Below, one piece after another: positions 1-7,337 of a stretch of DNA of 11,918 nt. The translations under genes were made by a program, and so were the position numbers. The stretch spans positions 1 through 11,918 of the forward strand of contig NZ_SMMD01000859.1 in the NCBI RefSeq assembly GCF_009711475.1, given 5' to 3'. This DNA comes from Fulvivirga aurantia. GTDB taxonomy: Bacteria > Bacteroidota > Bacteroidia > Cytophagales > Cyclobacteriaceae. The notes beneath the pieces are model-generated. The model saw only the letters and a list, made by a program, of their open reading frames with translations. It was not told where the DNA came from and made no database searches. The first letter of the stretch is position 1, and each line of letters starts with the position of its first letter.

Positions 1-793
1 AGACGAATTTGAGCAGGCAGAATCTGACCTTAAAGGACAAATTCAGGAAGTGGTATATGAGATACCCTCTCCATCTGAAATTCCTTTTTTACTAGAAGCT
101 ACAGGAGCTGAGTTTAACGAGACATTAATTAATGATCAAAACCGCGCTGACGAATATGCTTCAAGAAATGACAAGGCTTCGTTAAATCTTGGTGTTTATG
201 CTGCCGATATTGGTTATTTAGTATCATACGACAAGGTACAGGAAGCACTTAACTACATGACTTCTGCTAAGAAATTGGCTGACAATTTAGGCATTACAGG
301 TTCTTTTAACAGTGAACTAATCCAAAGATTTGAAAGCAACCTTTCTAGAAAAGATTCTTTGGCTTACTTGCTTAACGAAACAATAAAAGAAACCGAAAAT
401 TACCTTAAAGATGATAGCAGAAACAAACTTGCTGCGTTGGTAATCACAGGTTCTTTCGTAGAAGGACTTTACATTTCTACTGAGTTAATCAAAACTTACC
501 CTAAAGACATCTTACCTGATGATAGCAGAAATCTTGTTTTAACACCACTCATCAGAGTTGTACTTGAGCAAGAGAAAGCCATCGAAGATTTGGTTAATAT
601 GCTTGGTAATATTGAGCAAACAGACCCTGTTACTGACTTACTTGCTGGCTTTAAAGAGCTTCAGAAAGACTACGAGTCATTGAATATCGAAGAGCAAATT
701 AAAAACAACAGAGCTGACCTTGTGTTGTCAGACGAAACTTTAATAGGTATCACTGCTAAAGTAGCTGACATAAGAAACGGCATTACTGAATAA
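1..793 (+). CDS. Conserved helical protein of unknown function, 5' end missing
   Basis: The reading frame is open from the left edge: 16 sense codons precede the GTG at 50, so that GTG is probably internal and the true start lies outside the window. About 263 residues are visible. They are rich in Glu, Lys, Leu and Asn and look almost wholly alpha-helical, with no membrane segment and no catalytic motif that I recognise. The segment around LNLGVYAADIGY (GTG-based residues 45-56) resembles, from memory, a family of Bacteroidota proteins of unknown function that often begin with a lipoprotein signal. That signal would lie upstream and cannot be checked here. The pentapeptides ITGSF and DDSRN each occur twice, but at different spacings. 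The gene ends in TAA 26 bases before a strong intrinsic terminator, so it is probably the last gene of its transcript. I am sure it is coding; its function is unknown. Confidence 0.85.
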   Translation, partial: DEFEQAESDLKGQIQEVVYEIPSPSEIPFLLEATGAEFNETLINDQNRADEYASRNDKASLNLGVYAADIGYLVSYDKVQEALNYMTSAKKLADNLGITGSFNSELIQRFESNLSRKDSLAYLLNETIKETENYLKDDSRNKLAALVITGSFVEGLYISTELIKTYPKDILPDDSRNLVLTPLIRVVLEQEKAIEDLVNMLGNIEQTDPVTDLLAGFKELQKDYESLNIEEQIKNNRADLVLSDETLIGITAKVADIRNGITE

Positions 794-818
794 GGCATAT
801 CAAACGATATTAGCATTT

Positions 819-848
819 AAAAGGGATCAAAACATGATCCCTTTTTTA
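819..848 (+). terminator. Rho-independent terminator after the first gene
   Basis: The arm AAAAGGGATCA (819-829) pairs perfectly over 11 bp with TGATCCCTTTT (835-845) around the five-base loop AAACA, and the run of T (842-847) continues past the stem. It lies 26 bases after the stop at 793 and about 50 bases before the next start, so it should separate the first gene from the ABC transporter. Because the stem is flanked by A and T runs, it might also work on the other strand, but no minus-strand gene ends here. Confidence 0.85.
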
Positions 849-895
849 TTTTTCAGATATTATATTAGTATTTTACTTCGTATTTAAGTTGTACT

Positions 896-3800
896 ATGAG
901 CGAGCCTTTACTCAAAGCTATTATCAAACTCTTTGCGATTGTTGCCAAAGAAGACGATGTCACCCAACAAGAGCGAGACCAGATAGCCACTTTCTTATCA
1001 GAAAATCTCAATAGAAACGCTGTAGAAGGTTACCTCAAAGAGTTTGATGACTATAGCGACTCGATTATAGTAGATGAAACTGTTGATACAAAAGAAGAGC
1101 AGCGAAGAATAGATGTCATTTGCCATGAAATAAATCAGGAGCTTACACAAAAACAAAAAGTAGTCATTCTTCTTGAGCTGATGGCTATTATATTAGCTGA
1201 TGGTCATATTTCGGGTCGCGAAGAAGAATTGCTAAATGCCATTGCTAAGGCTTTTAACGTTAACCATAGAGAGGTAAAACTAATTAAAGCATTTGTGGTG
1301 GGCAAAACACCGGAAAGCTTTTATGATGAGGCAATCTTAGTTGCCGACAGCCATGACTACGACAAGCCAAATTTCAAACATCTCAAACGAAGTAAATTAC
1401 AAGGCTTTTTGTGCTTCCTCAACCTGAGTGAGGCAGACTCATATTTCATTAAATACCTGGGTCCTAAAGAGGTTTATTTAAATGGTGTGCCCTTAAAAAA
1501 TGATAAAATAGCCGTTTTTGGTAATGGTTCTACCGTGCGCGTAGACAAAGCTGATCCTATTTATTATGGAGATGTGATCAGTAAGTTTATGTCTGGTGGC
1601 AACGACAAGAAAATTAGCTTTGAAGCCAACAACATCTCTTTCAAATTTAAAAATGGTAAGCTTGGCCTCCGCAACATCAATGTTGCAGAAGAGTCAGGTC
1701 GGCTGGTTGGGCTCATGGGCGCTAGTGGAGCGGGTAAATCTACGCTGCTCAACGTACTAAACGGCCATGAAGTACCCAGTGAAGGTGAGGTACTTATAAA
1801 TGGAATTGACATACATCGTGAACCAGAAAAAATAGAAGGCGTAATAGGCTTTGTCCCTCAGGACGATCTCCTAATTGAAGAGCTCACGGTATATCAAAAC
1901 CTCTTTTATGCGGCCAAGTTGTGTTTTGACAACCTCGATGAGAGCGAGACTGACAAGCTGGTTACTCAGACATTAATAAACCTCGGCTTACAAGAAACAA
2001 AAGACCTCAAAGTGGGCTCACCTCTTGAGAAAACCATTAGTGGTGGACAGAGAAAGAGGTTAAATATTGGTTTGGAATTGTTGAGAGAGCCCTCCGTTTT
2101 ATTTGTTGATGAACCAACATCCGGTCTTTCTTCCCGAGACTCTGAGAATATAATGGACTTGCTCAAAGAGCTCTCACTTAAAGGGAAATTGGTCTTTGTT
2201 GTAATCCACCAGCCTTCTTCCGACATTTTTAAAATGTTTAACAAGTTGGTAATACTCGACACGGGTGGGTATCAGATTTACTATGGCAACCCGGTAGAGG
2301 CAGTAGTTTATTTTAAAGGCATAATAAACCTGATAAATAGTGAGCAAGGAGAGTGCATAGAGTGCGGAAACGTGAACCCGGAACAGATATTTAATATTAT
2401 CGAAACGAAGGTAATCAACGAGTACGGCAATTTTACCAACGAAAGAAAAGTATCTCCTGAGCAGTGGAATCAGTACTATGAAGAGAAAACCAAACTGCCG
2501 AAGGTAAATAAAACAGAAATTCCACCTCACTCTACACTCAACATCCCCAATAAACTTAAGCAGCTGAGGTTATTTGCTACAAGAGATGTGCTCGCCAAAC
2601 TCAGTAACAAACAGTATTTGCTGATTAATCTTCTTGAGGCTCCAGTATTAGCCTTATTACTCGCCTACATTGTCAGGTATTATAACAAAGACAATACAAT
2701 CCATCTGGGTTACTCGTTTAGCACCAACCTGAATATCCCGGCTTATCTTTTTATGAGCGTGATTGTCGCGTTATTTATGGGCCTTACGGTAAGCGCAGAA
2801 GAAATTATTAGAGATCGAAAAATTTTAAAAAGAGAGTCGTTCCTTAATCTTAGCCGCAGCAGCTACCTTTTTTCTAAAATCTCAATCCTCTTTACCTTAT
2901 CTGCAATTCAGACCCTTACATTCGTGATCATAGGTAACGTGATCTTAGAAATAGATGGTATGTTACTCACACATTGGATGATTTTGTTTTCAACTTCATG
3001 CATGGCCAACGTTATGGGCTTAAATATTTCCTCTGCCTTTAATTCTGCTGTAACGATTTACATTATCATTCCGATATTATTAATTCCCCAGCTTGTATTG
3101 AGTGGAGTCGTTGTGAAATTTGATAAGCTAAACCCTGATCTCAGTTCTGCCGGAGAAGTGCCATTGGTGGGTGATTTGATGGCTTCGAGGTGGGCGTTTG
3201 AAGCTGCTATGGTCAGTCAGTTTAAAGACAACGAATATGAAGAGCTTTTTTACCCCTATGAGAAAGTAATGGCCGATGCCGATTATAAGAAATTGTACTA
3301 TATACCTGCTTTAGAATCAAGCTTGCAATATAATTTAAATAACTTCAGAAAGGATGATGAGGAAGTTGAACAGAAGATGAAGGCTAACCTTAAGCTCTTA
3401 AGAAATGAAATTGCAAAAGAACTGGAAATCGTTGGTGATGATAAATTTACAAAACTAGATCAGCTTCAATTACAAAGTTTTGATTCCACCCTGTACTCAG
3501 AAACGTATTCCTTTTTAGAAAATCTTAGGGCTTTTTATACTCGCAGATATAACAATGCAGATAAAACCAAAGATAAAATCATTGTTAATCGTACAAATAC
3601 CGAGGAAGATAGGGCTGCTTTCGATGCATTTAAAGACAGGTATAGAAATGAGGCCATTGCAGAGATCGTGAGGAACCAGCATGAGCAACACAGGATAATA
3701 GAGAGCAATGGAAAACTAGTACAGAAGATATTTCCTATATACAAAGACCCAACACCTGATCATATGTTTGATTACAGGTCGCAGTTTTATGTAGCTAAAA

Positions 3801-3946
3801 AGCACTTTTTAGGCTATACCATAGATACACTGTATTTCAATCTTTCCATTATCTGGATGATGTCTGTATTTTTAATAATAACGCTCTATTTTGACATCCT
3901 GAGAGGTATTATAAGTAGGATAGAAAAAATGTTTACCGGGTATTGA
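896..3946 (+). CDS. TerB-like/ABCG-type ABC transporter, ATPase and permease fused
   Basis: This 1016-residue protein should be an inner-membrane ABC half-transporter that works as a dimer; the substrate is unknown. Residues 1-145 are helical and TerB-like, in two repeats (about 5-40 and 85-135, with LADGHIS in the second). Residues 165-225 form a small beta region (YLNGVPL, then GNGSTVRV) where related proteins carry an FHA-like domain. The ATPase spans 238-470, with Walker A GASGAGKS at 275-282, Q-loop Gln322, signature ISGGQ at 381-385, Walker B VLFVDEP with Asp405 and Glu406, and H-loop His438. All catalytic residues are present, and the order ATPase then membrane domain is that of the ABCG/White type. 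A CIECGNVNPEQIFN segment (487-500) links to an ABC2-type domain with helices near 571-596, 614-637, 660-684, 689-712, 718-742 and 981-1004. The loop between helices 5 and 6 is about 238 residues and partly charged helix, far longer than in eukaryotic ABCG proteins. The ATG at 896 has no clear ribosome site, as is common in this phylum. A possible microprotein gene follows after one base. Confidence 0.9.
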   Translation: MSEPLLKAIIKLFAIVAKEDDVTQQERDQIATFLSENLNRNAVEGYLKEFDDYSDSIIVDETVDTKEEQRRIDVICHEINQELTQKQKVVILLELMAIILADGHISGREEELLNAIAKAFNVNHREVKLIKAFVVGKTPESFYDEAILVADSHDYDKPNFKHLKRSKLQGFLCFLNLSEADSYFIKYLGPKEVYLNGVPLKNDKIAVFGNGSTVRVDKADPIYYGDVISKFMSGGNDKKISFEANNISFKFKNGKLGLRNINVAEESGRLVGLMGASGAGKSTLLNVLNGHEVPSEGEVLINGIDIHREPEKIEGVIGFVPQDDLLIEELTVYQNLFYAAKLCFDNLDESETDKLVTQTLINLGLQETKDLKVGSPLEKTISGGQRKRLNIGLELLREPSVLFVDEPTSGLSSRDSENIMDLLKELSLKGKLVFVVIHQPSSDIFKMFNKLVILDTGGYQIYYGNPVEAVVYFKGIINLINSEQGECIECGNVNPEQIFNIIETKVINEYGNFTNERKVSPEQWNQYYEEKTKLPKVNKTEIPPHSTLNIPNKLKQLRLFATRDVLAKLSNKQYLLINLLEAPVLALLLAYIVRYYNKDNTIHLGYSFSTNLNIPAYLFMSVIVALFMGLTVSAEEIIRDRKILKRESFLNLSRSSYLFSKISILFTLSAIQTLTFVIIGNVILEIDGMLLTHWMILFSTSCMANVMGLNISSAFNSAVTIYIIIPILLIPQLVLSGVVVKFDKLNPDLSSAGEVPLVGDLMASRWAFEAAMVSQFKDNEYEELFYPYEKVMADADYKKLYYIPALESSLQYNLNNFRKDDEEVEQKMKANLKLLRNEIAKELEIVGDDKFTKLDQLQLQSFDSTLYSETYSFLENLRAFYTRRYNNADKTKDKIIVNRTNTEEDRAAFDAFKDRYRNEAIAEIVRNQHEQHRIIESNGKLVQKIFPIYKDPTPDHMFDYRSQFYVAKKHFLGYTIDTLYFNLSIIWMMSVFLIITLYFDILRGIISRIEKMFTGY

Positions 3947-3947
3947 A

Positions 3948-4022
3948 ATGAAAATCCACAAAGACGTAATTGCTTTGATGGTTTTTGTGGTTACACTAAT
4001 CCTGTTGTGGTTATTGTTTTAG
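3948..4022 (+). CDS. Possible single-pass membrane microprotein (24 aa)
   Basis: An ATG one base after the ABC transporter stop (TGA 3944-3946) opens 24 codons ending in TAG at 4020-4022. The peptide starts MKIHKDVIALM and continues as an unbroken hydrophobic stretch (VFVVTLILLWLLF) to the end. This is the pattern of a small inner-membrane protein with a short positive cytoplasmic N-terminus and one helix. It exactly fills the space before the convergent gene, whose stop begins at 4024, and its position suggests translational coupling to the transporter. Small one-helix subunits are known for some bacterial transporters (for example KdpF and AcrZ), so an accessory role is plausible but inferred. 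The frame is too short to exclude chance; conservation next to homologous transporters would decide. Confidence 0.5.
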   Translation: MKIHKDVIALMVFVVTLILLWLLF

Positions 4023-4023
4023 G

Positions 4024-7000
4024 TTAATTAAACACCTGAACCCACCCCGTGCAGATGGTTTCGTTTTCGATATCGACTTCGTAATAATAAACACCCCCCG
4101 GCACCTCTTCAGCTGTCCAGTCATCCTGATAGTCATCGCTTTCATAAACGAGCCTACCCCATCTGTTATAAATTCTTAAATCCTCTTGTGTTGAACTGAT
4201 AATCTCGAAGGTTCCGTTTGGATGGCCATCCCCAGGGGTAAAAACGTTAGGCACTTTAACTGTGACCATACTTACTGTTGAATCTCTTTGATACACGCAC
4301 TTTCCATTTTTCCCAATTAGCTGCACTGAATATGAACCATCTTTTTTATAAGAATGTGTGAACTCCAATAAATCTGAGGTAGTGCCATCACCCAAATGCC
4401 AGGTGTAACTGGCTGTGGTATCTCTATTGATCAACTTTAAATCTGGACGTGACTTGCAGTCATGCACTTTTTCTATGTCATAATCAAAATTGACTTCAGG
4501 TATAACATCAACCGTAAGCGTATCAAGTGTAGTACAATTAGCATCTGAAATTTCCACAAAATAGGAGGTAGTATCACTAGGTTGAACTATTGGTCGCACC
4601 AAATCAGATGTAAACGTACTATCATCGCTTATCCAGAAGTAGTTGAGTCCCCCTGAAGCAGTCAATCTGAACTCCTCCCCTACACAAATAACTGCATCAT
4701 CACCAGCTCTATGAATAGGATCAAAAACATCAACCACTGTACTTGTGACATCCTGAGCAGTACAGGTATTAGGGTCAAATGCGGTAAGTACGACCTCGTA
4801 CCTCCCGGCACTACCATATTGATAGGTGATATCTATCTTTTCTGCAGTTGTAATCTCCTGACCATCACCAAATTGCCATTTGTACATCTCACCACCGATA
4901 CTTAGATTCTGAAAAACGATGCTATCGGGGAGGCAAACCGTTTTGTAACCTGGCTGTGTGAGTGCAGTATTGTTGGTTTGCAGCACTGCTCTTAGAGAAG
5001 CCAGGTCAAATTTAAAGGCTGCATTGTTGCACCCACCGTTGGCACCATTCTGTGTAGACCATGCGTTATCTGTTACTTCAAAGGAAGATGACCCGGTACA
5101 ACTTGCGCATACAGAGTGATACACTATACCGCTTTTATCAAATCTACTGGTGCCACCATCTACATGTACCAGAGCATCACTTCCTCCAAAGAAGGTGGCA
5201 TATAATAATGAAGTAGCGTCTGCATCTAAAACGAACAAATAGAAATCATCTCCATCTGTAGTTGATCTAAGTGCATCGGTTGTAGTTGGTAAACCATTGG
5301 TACTAAGCCTTACATAATTATCATCGCGAAAATTGCCTTGTGTATTTCCCCAACCAGCTACGTATAGATTGTTACAATCATTAACTAAAAAGGCTGTAGG
5401 CGAAATATTTGGCTCTCTCCTACCCGTACTGCCAAAAGGCAAGGAAAAAATCGTAGAGTCTAAGTCATTAGTCAATTTATGTAAAAACTGACCTCCACCT
5501 GGGTTATTATAAACAGATCCTGTTACAGGATAACTACCTCTTGTTTGGCCCAGCAAATAGACATCATCATTACTGTCGATATCTAAAAAATAAACCTGAT
5601 CATAACTGGTGGTTCCTAAGAATTGGCTTTTGTTAATTTTAACAGAATCCTGATTAAGCCGTGCCACCCATCCATCAATATTACCATTATATATTGAGCT
5701 GCTATCACTTACAGGGAAATCACTACTATTGGTGCCTCCTGCTATAAAAACGTCATTTTTACTGTCAACTTTTACAGCAAACCCTGTATCCGTACCGGCT
5801 CCACCCAGATAACCACCCCATTCCACAGTTTCTAAACCATCATCAAATTTTACCAAAAACCCGTCTGACAACCCTCCTCCGTAAACGCTGTCGAAAGAGT
5901 TTATTTCAGAAGGAAATAAATCTGTTGAAGAAGTGCTTCCTATAATGTATATGTTATCTAGATTATCAATGAAAATTTCTCCTCGTTGTTCATCGCCATA
6001 ATTTTTAGTTAGTGCTCCATCACTATCATTGAGACCGTCATTCCCGTTCCCTCCAAAGTATGTGCTCGCTTCTAAGGCTGACCCGTCCTGACTAAGTTTC
6101 AGAACAAATGAATCACTGCCATTATCAAATGAGACACCCAAAATAGTAGAAATGAACGACCCTCCTTGAAATGATGATTCATAGGCACCAGTGGTTGTAG
6201 GAAAATCTGTAGAATTCGTAACTCCCAGTATCAGAAGTTCTTTCTTACTATTCATAATCATACTTAACGGAACTTCTGACCCGCTTCCACCTAGATATGT
6301 AGCATATTCCACGTCTGATCCGGTGGAGTCATATTTGATAATCGCCAGATCCCAAACTCCGGCCCAATCGGTTTGGTAGGCACCTTCAGTTGCTGGAAAC
6401 TCACCCAAAAATTCAGTATTCCTAAAATGATTGGTAATGCCCCCGGAGTATAGTTTACCATTTTCGCCAAAAGTGGCAGTGTTACCCCAATTATCAGCTG
6501 GAGACCCAGAGTAGGTAGAAAAAATTAAAAGCGGATCAATAATTAGGTCATAACGCTCGTCATAACCAAATGGTAAATCGAAGCTAAGTTTGCTTCCCGT
6601 GAGTTGATACTCACAAACTACCTCTACCTCTTTACCATTGATCAGTTGGTAGGCATACGGGCGATTTTCTATGATCTCGTTAAATGACGTTTGTATGACC
6701 AAATTCCCATTTGATAAACTTATGTTTTTGACGCCTCGATAATTAATCTCAATATCTTCAGTACAAGCTCCAGGCTTTACAATTAAATCATACTTAAGAC
6801 TCCAAGACTCAGAAGATAAATGTAGATCGATGTCGGGGTATAAGTTATCAATCTTGACTTGCTCATAACCTTTAGCTGCGCTCACCCAATCAGACTGATC
6901 GTTGCCAAAATAATAATTGTACTTAGTATTTCTAACTCTATGAGGTCTTACGTTATCAAAATTTCCATTCACAAAGTCTGCATGAAACATATGCATTTGC

Positions 7001-7293
7001 AGTTTTGACTCTTGCCCTGCTTCATGCGCATGGTCGTGAGACAACGCATCACTAGTCTTATGCATATTATGATGATTATTCCAGATGTCTTCGGTGTCGT
7101 ACATCAGGTAAGAAAAGCCATACTCGGTTATATAGAAATTACCACCCGGAATATCTGAGCCAAATAATGCTCCGGTTAACCACTGCCCTTTATTTTCTAT
7201 AAATATTATACCAGGTGTGTCGGCTGATGCAACTCGACAAAATAGCAAGAGAATAAAGCAAACTGACCATTTGAGATTCTTTGACAGAGGCAT
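4024..7293 (-). CDS. Secreted SBBP beta-propeller/PKD protein with type IX type B sorting domain
   Basis: This 1089-residue protein begins with a signal peptide (LKWSVCFILLLFCRVASA, about 8-25). Residues 28-255 match the N-terminal module common in Bacteroidota surface proteins (DUF7948-like, FIENKGQW at 31-38, YYFGNDQSDW near 127-136). Residues 255-760 hold about six or seven SBBP-type blades, recognisable from repeats such as ATYLGGSGSE, TYFGGNGNDG and GGYLGGAGTD followed by GxTxSxDFP. After them come a PKD domain (about 785-856, WQFGDGQ), an Ig-like domain (about 858-932), a second PKD-like domain (about 933-1010, WHLGDGT) and the CHU_C/type B sorting domain (1013-1089, VPNVFTPGDG, IYNRWGRLVY, PGGVYYYEV). 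It should be exported by Sec and then taken to the cell surface or medium by type IX secretion. Its ligand is unknown; no hydrolase motif was seen. It starts 44 bases after the permease gene on the same strand and ends one base from the opposing microprotein frame. The ATG is supported by the signal peptide right behind it. Confidence 0.92.
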   Translation of the reverse strand: MPLSKNLKWSVCFILLLFCRVASADTPGIIFIENKGQWLTGALFGSDIPGGNFYITEYGFSYLMYDTEDIWNNHHNMHKTSDALSHDHAHEAGQESKLQMHMFHADFVNGNFDNVRPHRVRNTKYNYYFGNDQSDWVSAAKGYEQVKIDNLYPDIDLHLSSESWSLKYDLIVKPGACTEDIEINYRGVKNISLSNGNLVIQTSFNEIIENRPYAYQLINGKEVEVVCEYQLTGSKLSFDLPFGYDERYDLIIDPLLIFSTYSGSPADNWGNTATFGENGKLYSGGITNHFRNTEFLGEFPATEGAYQTDWAGVWDLAIIKYDSTGSDVEYATYLGGSGSEVPLSMIMNSKKELLILGVTNSTDFPTTTGAYESSFQGGSFISTILGVSFDNGSDSFVLKLSQDGSALEASTYFGGNGNDGLNDSDGALTKNYGDEQRGEIFIDNLDNIYIIGSTSSTDLFPSEINSFDSVYGGGLSDGFLVKFDDGLETVEWGGYLGGAGTDTGFAVKVDSKNDVFIAGGTNSSDFPVSDSSSIYNGNIDGWVARLNQDSVKINKSQFLGTTSYDQVYFLDIDSNDDVYLLGQTRGSYPVTGSVYNNPGGGQFLHKLTNDLDSTIFSLPFGSTGRREPNISPTAFLVNDCNNLYVAGWGNTQGNFRDDNYVRLSTNGLPTTTDALRSTTDGDDFYLFVLDADATSLLYATFFGGSDALVHVDGGTSRFDKSGIVYHSVCASCTGSSSFEVTDNAWSTQNGANGGCNNAAFKFDLASLRAVLQTNNTALTQPGYKTVCLPDSIVFQNLSIGGEMYKWQFGDGQEITTAEKIDITYQYGSAGRYEVVLTAFDPNTCTAQDVTSTVVDVFDPIHRAGDDAVICVGEEFRLTASGGLNYFWISDDSTFTSDLVRPIVQPSDTTSYFVEISDANCTTLDTLTVDVIPEVNFDYDIEKVHDCKSRPDLKLINRDTTASYTWHLGDGTTSDLLEFTHSYKKDGSYSVQLIGKNGKCVYQRDSTVSMVTVKVPNVFTPGDGHPNGTFEIISSTQEDLRIYNRWGRLVYESDDYQDDWTAEEVPGGVYYYEVDIENETICTGWVQVFN

Positions 7294-7337
7294 TATACTG
7301 TATAATTATAAAATGACCTAACTTAAATATAATTAAT

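Noticed and set aside
50..52. GTG as the start codon of the first gene
   Set aside because: The frame stays open upstream to the window edge with similar helical, acidic coding sequence, so the gene most likely starts before the window.
410..531. Direct repeat GATGATAGCAGAAA at 410-423 and 518-531, and repeated ITGSF peptides in the first gene
   Set aside because: The two peptide pairs have different spacings (36 and 50 residues) and the flanking residues do not align, so there is no convincing internal duplication.
869..888. TATTTTAC (869-876) and TATTTAAG (881-888) as -7 elements for the ABC transporter gene
   Set aside because: Each has two mismatches to TAnnTTTG in its conserved part and no good -33 partner, so neither can be supported.
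1564..2530. Open frames of 80-120 codons on the minus strand inside the ABC transporter gene
   Set aside because: They lie opposite a gene with intact ATPase motifs throughout, show no recognisable domain, and are the antisense shadows expected there.
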